The position numbers were made by a program, and so were the translations under genes. Below the pieces are notes generated by a model, which had not been told where the DNA came from, did not search any database, and saw only the letters and a list, made by a program, of their open reading frames with translations. Positions 44,880 through 53,868 of a stretch of DNA of 64,000 nucleotides are shown in pieces. Numbering within the stretch: position 1 is the stretch's first letter; each line of letters opens with the position of its first letter. The DNA is from Caulobacter henricii (lineage in GTDB: Bacteria > Pseudomonadota > Alphaproteobacteria > Caulobacterales > Caulobacteraceae), in the NCBI RefSeq assembly GCF_001414055.1, contig NZ_CP013002.1, forward strand, positions 3,224,001 through 3,288,000. Reading direction: 5' to 3'.

Positions 44880-45329
44880 ATGATCCTCTGGGACTGGGCC
44901 CTCGCCGCCTATGCGCGACAGGATGTCGCGGCCGCCTGCCTGCACCTGCAGGACGCCCACGGACAGAACGTGCCCTACCTGCTTTGGGCTGCCTGGGCGG
45001 CCGGCGAAGGCCGCTCTGCCGACCCCAAGGCCGCCGCCCGCCTGATGAAACAGTGGGACACCGAGGTCGGGGCACCGCTGCGTGGTATTCGCCGGGCACT
45101 CAAGGCCCCGATCCAGGATGTGGCCGACTCAGCGCGCGAGCCTTTTCGCGAAGCCCTCAAGGGCGTAGAGCTGCAGGGCGAGCGAGTGCTGATGGAAAGT
45201 CTCGAGGCCCTGTGTGGTCCGCCGGGCCCGTCGCGGGACATTCTGGACGGCCTGATCGCGGCCGCAGCGGCCTCCGGCGACCCGCCCCGCCAGGCGGCGC
45301 TCGAACGGCTTGCGACGGCCCTGTCGTGA
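44880..45329 (+). CDS. TIGR02444/DUF2390 family protein
   Basis: 149-aa helical protein, start MILWDWALAAYARQDVAAACL (the LWDWxxxxYxxxxV motif is typical of TIGR02444), then LLWAAWAAGEGR and a C-terminal helix bundle. It follows ubiX closely, suggesting co-transcription. Family function unknown. Confidence 0.8.
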   Translation: MILWDWALAAYARQDVAAACLHLQDAHGQNVPYLLWAAWAAGEGRSADPKAAARLMKQWDTEVGAPLRGIRRALKAPIQDVADSAREPFREALKGVELQGERVLMESLEALCGPPGPSRDILDGLIAAAAASGDPPRQAALERLATALS

Positions 45330-45395
45330 AACCCTTTACGCAGGCCCCGCCTTTGCTATCTATCAGACTTGGCGGCCGGCCAGGGGGAACCATCC

Positions 45396-45635
45396 ATGAC
45401 CGATGAACCGTCGACGAACGACGACGATCCGTCGGACGAGTCCGACATCGCGATCGAGCGCCGACTGTCGATCCTGCGGGAAGAGCACCAGGACCTGGAT
45501 GCGGCTGTCCACGCCCTGGAGGAACGCCCCCAGCCCGACATGCTGCAGATCGCCCGGCTGAAGAAGAAGAAGCTGGCCCTGAAGGACAAGATCGGCCGGC
45601 TCGAAGACCTGCTGATGCCCGACATCATCGCCTGA
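45396..45635 (+). CDS. Second YdcH/DUF465 protein with acidic N terminus
   Basis: 79-aa member of the same family as the gene at 43942, with LRKKKLALKDKI-like core (IARLKKKKLALKDKIGRLED). It differs by an acidic 20-residue N-terminal extension (TDEPSTNDDDPSDESD). ATG 45396 was chosen because upstream residues are unrelated; the Shine-Dalgarno is CAGGGGG. Converges on the methyltransferase gene. Confidence 0.83.
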   Translation: MTDEPSTNDDDPSDESDIAIERRLSILREEHQDLDAAVHALEERPQPDMLQIARLKKKKLALKDKIGRLEDLLMPDIIA

Positions 45636-45639
45636 CGCT

Positions 45640-46263
45640 CTAGCCGGGCAGCCTGCCCTTGGCGACCACTTCGGACGGCTGGCGTTTGCGCACCACGAAC
45701 TCGATGGCGCATTCGGTGGTCGGCAGACGGGTCTGATCCAGCCTCTGGTTGGTGTGATAGAAGGTGCTGTTGAGGCTCTCGACCTTTTGCACCTCGGCCT
45801 GGGGTCCCAGGTCGCGGAGCAGGTCCAGCACATTCAACGACCGCCCGCTCCACGACTCCGGCTTGTAGATCGTGAACGTCCACTTGTGGTCGTCATTGAA
45901 GGTGCTGGGAAACACCCCCTGCTCGTACATGTCCTCGTCGGGGACCATGACCACCATGTGGCCACCGGGCTTCAGCACCCGCAGCCAGTTCTGCAGGCTG
46001 ACGGCCGGGTCGACCAGGTGCTCCAGACAGTGGCTGGAATGCAGGAAGTCATAGGTCTCGTCGGCGACGCTTGCCAGATACTGGCCGTCGCCCTGGGGCA
46101 GGTCCCAGGTGTCGCAGTCGCGCATCAGCGGGAAAAAGGGCCGGAAACGCTCCAGCGGATCGGGCGCGCCGCCCACATCCACGCCATGGCCCACGAAATA
46201 ATGGCTGGCGAACTTCGGATCGTGCATGCGGCGGACGATCGACTTGGCGCATTCGTGTGTCAT
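45640..46263 (-). CDS. Class I SAM-dependent methyltransferase
   Basis: 207-aa methyltransferase fold: FVGHGVDVGGAPDPLERF (SAM-binding motif I, ~24-41), YDFLHSSHCLEHLVDPAVSL (motif IV region, ~70) and WLRVLKPGGHMVVMVPDEDMY (motif V/VI, ~92). The start MTHECAKSIVRRMHDPKF and the late SLNSTFYHTNQRLDQTRLP are seen in proteins linked to surface-sugar clusters. Substrate unknown. Confidence 0.8.
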   Translation of the reverse strand: MTHECAKSIVRRMHDPKFASHYFVGHGVDVGGAPDPLERFRPFFPLMRDCDTWDLPQGDGQYLASVADETYDFLHSSHCLEHLVDPAVSLQNWLRVLKPGGHMVVMVPDEDMYEQGVFPSTFNDDHKWTFTIYKPESWSGRSLNVLDLLRDLGPQAEVQKVESLNSTFYHTNQRLDQTRLPTTECAIEFVVRKRQPSEVVAKGRLPG

Positions 46264-46326
46264 GCGAGCCCCCTGGCGAGGGCTGTTGATCGCCCTGTTC
46301 GCCGAACTTGTCAGCGGGCCAATCGA

Positions 46327-46689
46327 TCAGTGGGCCTGACAGGCCTCCAGCGCCCGGACGCCGCTGAGCAGCCGGGCCGGGGTGATCGGCTTTTCAATGC
46401 GGGCGTCGGCGCATTCATCCTCGCGCAGGCCGACCGGGTCGATGGCCGAGGCCAGCATGGTGCAGGTCAGATTGCCGCGTCTCTGGCGGACCGCGCGGAT
46501 CAGTTGGCCGCCGGTCATGCGCGGCATGTAGAAGTCGGTGATCACCAGATCGGGCGCAAAGGCATCGAGGGCCGCCAGGGCTTCTTCGCCGTCGCGACAG
46601 ACCAGCACATCGAAGCCGGCCTCGCCCAGCGTGATCTCATAGATCATCGCCAGGATCGGATCGTCCTCGGCGATCAGAATTCGTTGCAT
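46327..46689 (-). CDS. Single-domain response regulator
   Basis: 120-aa stand-alone receiver: acidic pocket ILIAEDDPILA (~residues 4-14), acceptor Asp in PDLVITDFYMPRMTGGQ (~52), Thr/Ser position occupied by Ser in TMLASAID (~82), Lys in ARIEKPITPA (~101). ATG 46689 is used since sequence before it is not receiver-like. A perfect TTAA-N7-TTAA box lies 44 bp upstream, so CtrA control is likely. Output is probably protein-protein contact. Confidence 0.85.
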   Translation of the reverse strand: MQRILIAEDDPILAMIYEITLGEAGFDVLVCRDGEEALAALDAFAPDLVITDFYMPRMTGGQLIRAVRQRRGNLTCTMLASAIDPVGLREDECADARIEKPITPARLLSGVRALEACQAH

Positions 46690-46732
46690 TCTCGCGCCCC
46701 ACACGCCCCAACGACAGTCAGGGGGTCTTAGC

Positions 46733-46747
46733 TTAACCAACCGTTAA
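46733..46747. promoter_or_regulatory. CtrA-type binding site
   Basis: TTAA-CCAACCG-TTAA, an exact match to TTAA-N7-TTAA, lies between the GGDEF gene's 3' end and the response regulator start (46689, minus strand). AT-rich against a GC-rich background. Confidence 0.65.
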
Positions 46748-46823
46748 ATTGGTAGCGCGGGGTAACAGGAAGAGTCCCCGGGCAAAAGGTCGCATTCCTG
46801 TTAGGCGAGTGGGTGCATCATTT

Positions 46824-47537
46824 TCAGGCTTGCTTGCGCTTGCGCACGAACATGGCGGCATCGGCCTCGGCCAGGGCGATTTCGGGATCGGTGCCCGGCT
46901 CGATCTCGCGAACACCCCAGGAGATGTGCAGCGGGGCCGACCATTCGCCGAACTCGACCGGCGTATCCTGAACGGCTGCCGCCAGGCTGGCGGCCTTTGA
47001 CAGGGCGGTTTCCTTGTCGGCCTGGGCCAGAAGCACGGCGAACTCGTCGCCGCCCATGCGCCCGACCACATCGCTTTCGCGCACATTGGCCAGCAGCCGG
47101 CCCGCAACGGCCTGCAGGGCGGCGTCTCCGGCCGCATGGCCAAAGCGGTCATTGACGTTCTTGAAGCCATCCAGATCGAAGAACACCACACTGGCCGGCG
47201 AGCCATAGCGCTGGGCGAAGGCGGCCACGCGCTTCATCTCGCGCAGGAAGGCCCGGCGGTTCAGCACCGGGGTCAGAACATCCTGGTCGGCCTGCTGCTG
47301 GGCTTCATTGAGCCGCAGCTTCAGCCGCGAGACCTCGCTGCGCAGGTCATCGATCTCGGTCATCAGGGTGGTCAGGGCTTCCTGCACCTGGGGGGTCAGG
47401 TCCGCCTCGCTCAGGCCGAGAAAGGCGGCGCTGTCGGGCGACTGGGCCTCGCGCACGGAAACCTGGGCCCCCGCACGGGCCAGGGCCCGCTTGCGGATGG
47501 CGGCAAAGGGTTCGGTCCGGGCGCCGGAGATCTTCAT
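46824..47537 (-). CDS. Diguanylate cyclase (GGDEF)
   Basis: 237-aa soluble enzyme making cyclic di-GMP. Residues ~40-85 form a coiled coil (LMTEIDDLRSEVSRLKLRLN). The GGDEF domain follows: FFDLDGFKNVNDRFGHAAGD (119-138), catalytic GGDEF at 162-166 and the inhibitory I-site RESD at 153-156, correctly spaced, so product inhibition is expected. Small size and coiled-coil N terminus recall Caulobacter DgcA, but I cannot confirm orthology. Confidence 0.9.
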   Translation of the reverse strand: MKISGARTEPFAAIRKRALARAGAQVSVREAQSPDSAAFLGLSEADLTPQVQEALTTLMTEIDDLRSEVSRLKLRLNEAQQQADQDVLTPVLNRRAFLREMKRVAAFAQRYGSPASVVFFDLDGFKNVNDRFGHAAGDAALQAVAGRLLANVRESDVVGRMGGDEFAVLLAQADKETALSKAASLAAAVQDTPVEFGEWSAPLHISWGVREIEPGTDPEIALAEADAAMFVRKRKQA

Positions 47538-47787
47538 GGGCTAGGGAATCGTTTCTTGCACAGGTCTGACAAGTGTTAACGCGAACGGCGGCAGGCGCAA
47601 TCCGGGCGCGCTTTGGTCGCAGCGACAAGGCCCCCGGGGCTGCCTGCCCTGGCCTCCGCGCCTAAAACCGCAGCGCCCTGAACGTTTTGGACTTGCACTC
47701 GCGTCATGGACGCGCATACGGGGCGGCTTCAGGCCTCGCCCCCGCAGGGCGGAGCCCGCGCGCCGACTTCAGGGGACCTCGACGCCG

Positions 47788-48297
47788 ATGCCAAACCCGA
47801 TCCCGGACAGCCCGGGCGCGCCGCCCGTCGCCATCATCATGGGCAGCCGCTCCGACTGGCCGACCATGAAGGGGGCCGCTGACGCCCTGACCAGCCTGGG
47901 CGTCGCCTGGGATGCCCGGGTAGTCTCGGCCCACCGCACTCCTGAGCGCCTGTTCGACTTCGCCCGCAGTGCCGAGACCCAGGGCTTCAAGGTGATCATC
48001 GCCGGAGCCGGCGGCGCGGCCCACCTGCCGGGCATGGCCGCCTCGATGACCAATCTTCCGGTCCTGGGCGTGCCGGTGCAGTCCAAGGCCCTCAGCGGGT
48101 TGGATTCCCTGCTGTCCATCGTCCAGATGCCGGGCGGCATTCCGGTCGCCACCCTGGCCATCGGCGAGGCCGGGGCCAAGAATGCCGGCCTGCTGGCTGC
48201 CCAGATCCTGGCCCTGTCCGACCCGGCCCTGGCCGGTCGCCTGGCCGCCTTCCGTCAGGCCCAGACCGACAGCGTCGCCGAAAGCGTCGAGGACTGA
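47788..48297 (+). CDS. purE: N5-carboxyaminoimidazole ribonucleotide mutase
   Basis: Class I PurE, which moves the carboxyl group of N5-CAIR to carbon 4 in purine synthesis. 169 aa with [20 protein letters not shown] (~13-32), [14 protein letters not shown] (~46, substrate His), [17 protein letters not shown] (~71) and [20 protein letters not shown] (~99). purK starts 7 bp after its stop. About 250 bp of leader without a gene lie upstream. Confidence 0.95.
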   Translation: MPNPIPDSPGAPPVAIIMGSRSDWPTMKGAADALTSLGVAWDARVVSAHRTPERLFDFARSAETQGFKVIIAGAGGAAHLPGMAASMTNLPVLGVPVQSKALSGLDSLLSIVQMPGGIPVATLAIGEAGAKNAGLLAAQILALSDPALAGRLAAFRQAQTDSVAESVED

Positions 48298-48304
48298 ACT
48301 ACAG

Positions 48305-49396
48305 ATGACTGACGCGCCCTTCCCCCTCGTCCCCGGCTCCACGATCGGCATCCTGGGCGGCGGCCAGCTGGGCCGGATGCTCGCCCTCGCCGCCGCACGC
48401 CTGGGCTTTGACGTGGTGATTCTCGACCCCGAGGACGGCAGCCCGGCCGGTCGGGTCGCGGCCCGCCAGATCGTCGCCGCCTATGACGACCGCTGGGCCC
48501 TGAAGCGCCTGGCCGAGGCCTGCGACGTCGTCACCTATGAGTTCGAGAACGTTCCGGCCGACACTGTCGCCGAACTGACGGCCCTGGGCTGTGTCGTCGC
48601 GCCGGGGGCCAAGGCCCTGGCCGCCGCCCAGGACCGGGTTGTGGAAAAGAGCTTCATGGCCGAGATCGGCGTGCCCACCGTGGCCTTCGCCGCCGTCCAG
48701 GACAGCGACTCCCTGGCCGCCGCGGTCGCCAAGATCGGCGCACCCTCCCTGCTGAAGACCCGTCGCGAGGGCTATGACGGCAAGGGCCAGGCCTGGATCC
48801 AGCGGGCCGGCGACGCCGAAGCCGCGTTCGAGAAAATCGGCCGCCAGGCGGCTATCCTCGAGGCCCCGGCCGATTTCGGCCGCGAGCTGTCGGTCATCGC
48901 CGCCCGTGGCCGTGACGGCGAGATCGCCTGCTATCCCCTGTCGGAAAACCACCATGAGGGCGGTGTGCTCCGGCGCACGGTGGCCCCGGCCAGGGTCACC
49001 CCGGCCACCCGTGACCAGGCCGAAGCCATCGCAGCCAAAATCCTGACCGCCCTCGACTATGTCGGCGTCATCGGGGTCGAGCTGTTCGAGCTGGCCGGCG
49101 GCAAGCTGCTGGTCAACGAGTTCGCGCCCCGCGTCCACAATACCGGCCACTGGACCCAGGACGGCTGCGAGGTCGACCAGTTCGAGCAGCACATCCGCGC
49201 CGTGGCCGGCTGGCCCCTGGGCCCGACCCAGCCCCTGGCCCATGTCGAGATGACCAACCTGCTGGGCCCCGATGTCGAGGCCTGGAAGAAGCTGGCCGCC
49301 GAGCCCGAGACCCGCGTCCACCTCTATGGCAAGGGCGAGGCCCGCCCGGGCCGCAAGATGGGCCATGTGAACCGGCTGCGGGGCCTGAAGGACTAA
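48305..49396 (+). CDS. purK: N5-carboxyaminoimidazole ribonucleotide synthase
   Basis: ATP-grasp enzyme converting AIR and bicarbonate to N5-CAIR, the step before PurE. 363 aa: TIGILGGGQLGRMLALAAARLG (~13-34), the ATP-binding LLKTRREGYDGKGQAWI (~143), ELSVIAARGRDGEIACYPL (~198) and the C-terminal NEFAPRVHNTGHWT (~269). ATG 48305 follows purE by 7 bp. The next gene starts directly at its stop codon. Confidence 0.95.
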   Translation: MTDAPFPLVPGSTIGILGGGQLGRMLALAAARLGFDVVILDPEDGSPAGRVAARQIVAAYDDRWALKRLAEACDVVTYEFENVPADTVAELTALGCVVAPGAKALAAAQDRVVEKSFMAEIGVPTVAFAAVQDSDSLAAAVAKIGAPSLLKTRREGYDGKGQAWIQRAGDAEAAFEKIGRQAAILEAPADFGRELSVIAARGRDGEIACYPLSENHHEGGVLRRTVAPARVTPATRDQAEAIAAKILTALDYVGVIGVELFELAGGKLLVNEFAPRVHNTGHWTQDGCEVDQFEQHIRAVAGWPLGPTQPLAHVEMTNLLGPDVEAWKKLAAEPETRVHLYGKGEARPGRKMGHVNRLRGLKD

Positions 49397-50119
49397 TTGG
49401 CCGTGACAGACCAGGCGATCATCGGCCTGATCGGCGGCATGAGCTGGGAAAGCTCGGCCCAGTACTACCGGCTGATCAATGAGGCCGTGCGCGCGCGGCT
49501 GGGCGGCGTGGCCTCGGCCCGTACCCTGATGTGGTCGTTCGATTTCGCCGAGATCGAGGCCCTGCAGCACCAGAACCGCTGGCCGGAGCTCGCTCGGCGG
49601 CTGGCCGATGCCGCCCGGGCTCTGGAGGCGGGCGGGGCCGACTTTCTGGTCCTGTGCACCAACACCATGCACCGCGAGGCCGACACGATCGAGGCGGCGG
49701 TCCACATCCCCCTGCTGCACATCGCCGATCCGACCGCCGAGGCGGTCAAGGCCGCCGGCCTCTCGAAGGTCGGCCTGCTGGGCACCGCCTTCACGATGGA
49801 GCACGACTTCTATCGCAGCCGCCTGGAGAAGCGCCACGGCCTGGAGGTGCTGGTCCCCGAGGCCGATGACCGGGCAGCCGTGCACGACATCATCTATCGC
49901 GAGCTGGTCGCGGGACAGGTTCTGGACGCCTCACGCGAGGTCTATCGCGCCGTTATCGCCCGGCTCGTCGCGCGCGGGGCCCAGGCGGTGATCCTGGGCT
50001 GTACCGAGATCATGCTGCTGATCGGCCAGGCCGACAGCAGCGTTCCGGTGTTCGACACCACAGAGCTGCACGCGCTGGCGGCCGTGGAACGGGCCCTGGG
50101 GGACTCTGGCCTCGGCTGA
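49397..50119 (+). CDS. Aspartate/glutamate racemase family protein
   Basis: 240-aa cofactor-independent racemase of the aspartate racemase type: IGLIGGMSWESSAQYYR (~8-24), first catalytic Cys in LVLCTNTMHREAD (~87) and second in VILGCTEIMLLI (~196). The frame starts with TTG 49397 abutting the purK stop, with a GTG at 49403 as alternative. Co-transcription with purEK is likely, although no metabolic link is evident. Confidence 0.87.
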   Translation: MAVTDQAIIGLIGGMSWESSAQYYRLINEAVRARLGGVASARTLMWSFDFAEIEALQHQNRWPELARRLADAARALEAGGADFLVLCTNTMHREADTIEAAVHIPLLHIADPTAEAVKAAGLSKVGLLGTAFTMEHDFYRSRLEKRHGLEVLVPEADDRAAVHDIIYRELVAGQVLDASREVYRAVIARLVARGAQAVILGCTEIMLLIGQADSSVPVFDTTELHALAAVERALGDSGLG

Positions 50120-50329
50120 CTTTGCAGGGGGCGGACATGGCGAAGTGAGCGGATGTCCAGGCGCTCCGGCCTGAAGGACCCCATCGCTCCCACGCGCAGA
50201 GCTTGGCATGCAATCCAGGTTCAGGACCTTGGGCGCGGACCGCCCCCATCACTAAAAAAGTTGTCGCACGTCGTTTTCTGCAGGCAGTGTTGTGCCTAGC
50301 TGCTCTTGGCCACTCGGTACGTTCGCCCC

Positions 50330-52114
50330 ATGATACGCACCAAGCTCATTCGCGCCTTCACCCTTGCCGCAACCGTAGTGTTGATGGCGATCGCGGCTGA
50401 TTTTCTTCTTTCGATCCTGGTCGCTGGTCACACCGAGGTTTTTACCCCGTTCTCCACCCTGGCGATCGCATCGGTCATCGCGCTGCCACTGGCCTGGATC
50501 CTGACGAGCCAGCAGGTCAATCTGGCCACCGCCCACAAAGAACAGCTGGCCCTCCTGGCGGCCCGTGAACGCGCGGTCTCCGAGTATGAAGACGCCCAGG
50601 CCCGCCTGAGGTCCAGCGAGTCACTCTACCGCCTGCTGGCAGACAACCTGACAGACTCGATTTCGCTATGGTCGCCCGAAGGCAAGCGCCTCTACAGCTC
50701 GCCTTCGATTGAACGGCTGATGGGTTATACCCCTGAAGAATATTTATACGTTCCAGTAAGCGAAGTCGTTCGACCTGAAGACAACGAACGACTGTTCAAT
50801 ATTATAAAAGGTCTAAAGCGGGGCGGAGAAAGCCGCACGGCGGAGTATCGCAGCCGCCGCAAGGACGGGCGCGAGATATGGGTCGAGAGTACCTATGCCC
50901 GGCTGGCGGATGGCAGCGTTATATCGACGTCACGCAACATCACGGAACGCTGGACCCTGCAGCGGGATCTGGAGACGGCCCTGGTCGAGGCCCAGAGCGC
51001 GGTCGCCGCCAAGTCCGACTTCCTGGCCAACATGACCCACGAACTGCGCACGCCGCTGAATGCCATCATTGGCTTTTCAGGCGTGTTGCGGGGGTCCAAC
51101 CGTCTGTCGTCCGAAGACAGGCATCATGTCGAACTGATCAGCGGCGCCAGCGCCACCTTGCTGGGCGTGATCAATGATGTGCTGGAGTTTTCTCGGCTCG
51201 AGGCCGGCTATCTGGACCTGGACCCCCAGCCCTTCGACCCGGCTCAGTTGGTTCGCTCGGCCTGCGCCCTGATCGAGGACCAGGCCCGGGACAAGGGCCT
51301 GACCCTGAGCCTGGACATCGCGCCGGGCCTTTCCGGCATGGTCGGCGATGGGCCGCGCCTGTCGCAGGTGCTGCTGAACCTGCTGTCCAACTCTGTGAAA
51401 TTCACCAGCGAAGGCCATGTCACGGTATCGCTGCGCCAGTTTGTCGAGGCGGAGACCGCGCGCCTGCGGATCGAAGTGATCGACACCGGTATCGGCATTT
51501 CCGAAGATCAGATCGGCAAGGTTTTCGAACGCTTCGCTCAGGCCGACGGAGGAATCTCACGGCAGTTTGGCGGCACGGGCCTGGGCCTGGCGATCTCGAA
51601 ACGGATTATCGAGCGCATGGACGGCCAGATCGGAGTCGTCAGCACAGAGGGCCAAGGCTCGACCTTCTGGTTCGAGGTTTCCGCGCCCGTTGTCAGCCTG
51701 GACACGGTCCAGGCGGCGCACAACGAAGGCACCTCCGGCTTCACCGCGCCGCTGCGCGTGCTCGTGGTCGAAGACAATGCCGTAAACCGCGAACTGGTCT
51801 GCACACTGCTGGCCCCCTTCGACATAACCATCGATACCGCTCACGACGGGGCCGAAGGCTTGAAGGCCACCGAACGCGGGATCTACGACCTGATCCTGAT
51901 GGACATACAGATGCCGGTCATGGACGGCCTGACCGCCACCCGGCTCATTCGGGCCAACAACAACACCGCCCCGATCGTGGCCTTGACCGCCAATGTCCTG
52001 CCCGAGCAAATCGCGAAATGTCTGGCTGCCGGTATGAACGATCACATCGGCAAGCCTTTCCACGCGGCCCGCTTGCTGGAAACTGTGGTTCGCTGGACGC
52101 AGATCGCGGCCTGA
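50330..52114 (+). CDS. Hybrid sensor histidine kinase / receiver
   Basis: 594-aa inner-membrane kinase. Two helices (~9-26 and ~38-58), a linker coil (QLALLAARERAVSEYEDAQA), a PAS domain (~95-215, SLYRLLADNLTDSISLWSPE to STSRNITE), HisKA with phosphoacceptor His ~237 in MTHELRTPLNAIIGF, HATPase_c with N-box LLSNSVKF and GTGLGLAISKRI, and a receiver from ~475 with acceptor Asp ~525 in LILMDIQMPVMDG. The PAS segment around 50730-50815 is unusually AT-rich for this region. No dedicated partner regulator adjacent. Confidence 0.93.
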   Translation: MIRTKLIRAFTLAATVVLMAIAADFLLSILVAGHTEVFTPFSTLAIASVIALPLAWILTSQQVNLATAHKEQLALLAARERAVSEYEDAQARLRSSESLYRLLADNLTDSISLWSPEGKRLYSSPSIERLMGYTPEEYLYVPVSEVVRPEDNERLFNIIKGLKRGGESRTAEYRSRRKDGREIWVESTYARLADGSVISTSRNITERWTLQRDLETALVEAQSAVAAKSDFLANMTHELRTPLNAIIGFSGVLRGSNRLSSEDRHHVELISGASATLLGVINDVLEFSRLEAGYLDLDPQPFDPAQLVRSACALIEDQARDKGLTLSLDIAPGLSGMVGDGPRLSQVLLNLLSNSVKFTSEGHVTVSLRQFVEAETARLRIEVIDTGIGISEDQIGKVFERFAQADGGISRQFGGTGLGLAISKRIIERMDGQIGVVSTEGQGSTFWFEVSAPVVSLDTVQAAHNEGTSGFTAPLRVLVVEDNAVNRELVCTLLAPFDITIDTAHDGAEGLKATERGIYDLILMDIQMPVMDGLTATRLIRANNNTAPIVALTANVLPEQIAKCLAAGMNDHIGKPFHAARLLETVVRWTQIAA

Positions 52115-52249
52115 GTGTTGACGGCGGGCGGTGCGGGTGGGGCAGCGTGGGTGAGCTGAGGTGAAAGGTGTCTGCTGTAGGTGGGAAGCGGATACTGGCG
52201 CGTGAACCGAAAGTGGGCGCGGGGCTGTGTGTCTACCGGCCGACGCCGC

Positions 52250-52370
52250 AGGCCCGCTCCTGACCTGCTCCGCAGGTCGTCCTCCCCCCTGCCGGGGGGA
52301 AGATGAAATGCGCGGACCTCATCTCCCCCTCCGGGGGAAGACGGCTGCGTAGCAGCCCGTAGGGGGCAAG
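52250..52370. repeat. Bipartite REP-like element after the hybrid kinase
   Basis: Left half with GACCTGCTCCGCAGGTC hairpin and CCCCCCTGCCGGGGGG palindrome, centre GAAGATGAAATGCGCGGACC, right half CCCCCTCCGGGGG palindrome and hairpin GGCTGCGTAGCAGCC, ending AGGGGGC. Same design as 7370-7483. Confidence 0.78.
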
Positions 52371-52922
52371 TGCGGGGATAGGGCTCAATCCATCCCATGT
52401 GTTTCCCGTACAAACCCAAGCCCAATCAACCCCTTGCAATAAGTCGGAGCGCGCCAATCCGACGCGCTGAATCCGCCCGCATAATCAGTCTCACCTGACA
52501 GCACGGGAAGGGCGTCCGGCCGGCGACCAGCGACGGCTGTCAGGGGTGATCGAGCGGGGTCTGCCTGAGTCGCGAGAGCGGGACCGGCGGACTTAATCAG
52601 AGGGCGGGTGACGTAAACCCGCCCATCGGAGGTCTGCCAGGGCCTCCGCCCGTCCGAAGGTTCGCTCCGGGTCCCTCCGGAATCGGCGTGGCTGCAGCCT
52701 CTAAGCTGGGTCCGTCGCGAGGAGGACAAACCCGGGTGGGGCAAAAGGTTGAACCAGACCTGCGCGCCCCGGCCAGAGGGATAACGGTCACGCGGAGCGT
52801 TCGTCTTCGTCGAAACGGTACTTACAAACACAATCATCCGGGCGAGGCCCGGGCGCTCCGCGACCCTTCCCCTCCCCATCGCAGCTTCGGCGCGAGGTCG
52901 CGAAGTCGTGTCCGCCAGACTT

Positions 52923-53033
52923 GCCCCCTACGGACCGCTTCGCGATCGTCTTCCCCCGGCGGGGGAAGATGTAGCGCGCGGACCCCATCTTGCCCCTCCG
53001 GGGGAGGAGCGCCGAAGGCGCGGAGGGGGCGAG
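52923..53033. repeat. Bipartite REP-like element at the COQ9 3' end
   Basis: Left half CCCCCTACGGACC-GCTTCGC, palindrome CCCCCGGCGGGGG, centre GAAGATGTAGCGCGCGGACC, right half CCCCTCCGGGGG, hairpin GCGCCGAAGGCGC and end GGAGGGGGCGAG. It stops 4 bp from the COQ9 stop codon. Confidence 0.8.
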
Positions 53034-53036
53034 CCG

Positions 53037-53687
53037 TCAGCGGTACCGCATCTTCGCCAGGGCCGTGACCAGCTCGCTGGCCAGGTCCATCGGCTTGAGC
53101 CCGGCCTTCCACTTCTCGAAGGCCATGACGTTCTCGATCCGGGCATCGAGATGGGCCAGGGCCGAGTCTCGGCCCGAGGCCATGTCGACGGCCAGGGTCG
53201 AGACCAGGATGCCCGACAGGATCGCCCGCTTGGAATAATGGTTCTCGTCGGTGGCCGTATCACCCGCCCAGCGCCAGAGCGTGTCGGCGCTTTCCCACGT
53301 CAGGCGCAGGGCGAGGGCGAGGTTGGTCGGGAAGGACAGGAAGGCGGCCAGGGCCCGCATGACCTCGGCATCGGCCGCTACGGCGTCCAGCCGGGCGATG
53401 ACCCCCACGCGGATCCTGTCGCGGATCTTCAACCCGTTGGGGTCGTGGATGGCCAGGCTATCGAGTGCCTTTGCGTCATGGCGCCGTGACAGCAGGGCCG
53501 CCAGATCGCGGGCCCCTTCGGGCAGCAGAAGCTGGGTCTCGCCGGGTGACAGGCCGGCCGCCTGGGCCGCCCGTTCGGTCAGCCGGGCGTTCCAGCCCGC
53601 CGCCGGCGCAAGCCGCACGGCCTCGTCCAGCACCCGCTGTTCGGCCTCATCGGCCCAGTTGCTTCCTGTCTCGGCTGCCTTGCTCAT
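53037..53687 (-). CDS. COQ9 family ubiquinone biosynthesis protein
   Basis: 216-aa TetR-fold lipid-binding protein that assists the DMQ hydroxylase in ubiquinone synthesis. Start MSKAAETGSNWADEAEQRVLDEA (53687), then LRIRDRIRVG-like helix (GLKIRDRIRVGVIARLDAVA, ~93), central LALRLTWESADTLWRWAGDTATDENHYSKR region (the W-x-x-A-D-x-x-W-x-x-AGD signature, ~135) and the helix WKAGLKPMDLASELV. An upstream open stretch was excluded as it is not COQ9-like. Confidence 0.88.
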   Translation of the reverse strand: MSKAAETGSNWADEAEQRVLDEAVRLAPAAGWNARLTERAAQAAGLSPGETQLLLPEGARDLAALLSRRHDAKALDSLAIHDPNGLKIRDRIRVGVIARLDAVAADAEVMRALAAFLSFPTNLALALRLTWESADTLWRWAGDTATDENHYSKRAILSGILVSTLAVDMASGRDSALAHLDARIENVMAFEKWKAGLKPMDLASELVTALAKMRYR

Positions 53688-53868
53688 GAATCCGAGTCTA
53701 CACCGTGGTTTAGGCCGCGTCGCGCATGGACAGAGCCCATTCACTCTGCTATCAGCCGCCCCTCGTTTCCCGGAAGCCCCCCTTCCGGGTTTATCAGGTT
53801 TTGTTCGCCCGCCCGGCCCCTGAGAGGGACTCGGGACATTGGTCGGGCCGTCGAATGGAGAGAGACCC

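Larger units (their letters stand above)
52115..53036. other. 0.9-kb gene-poor region with repeats
   Basis: No credible coding region. It holds two REP-like elements (52250-52370 and 52923-53033) and, between them, unassigned sequence 52380-52900 with an open minus-strand frame of atypical composition (Ser/Arg/Pro-rich, no recognisable domain). No tRNA, RNase P, tmRNA or SRP RNA motif could be recognised by eye. Confidence 0.5.

Noticed and set aside
52385..52879. 164-aa minus-strand open frame
   Set aside because: Composition rich in Ser, Arg and Pro, no domain, no ribosome site, and it starts inside sequence next to a repeat. Not convincing as a gene.
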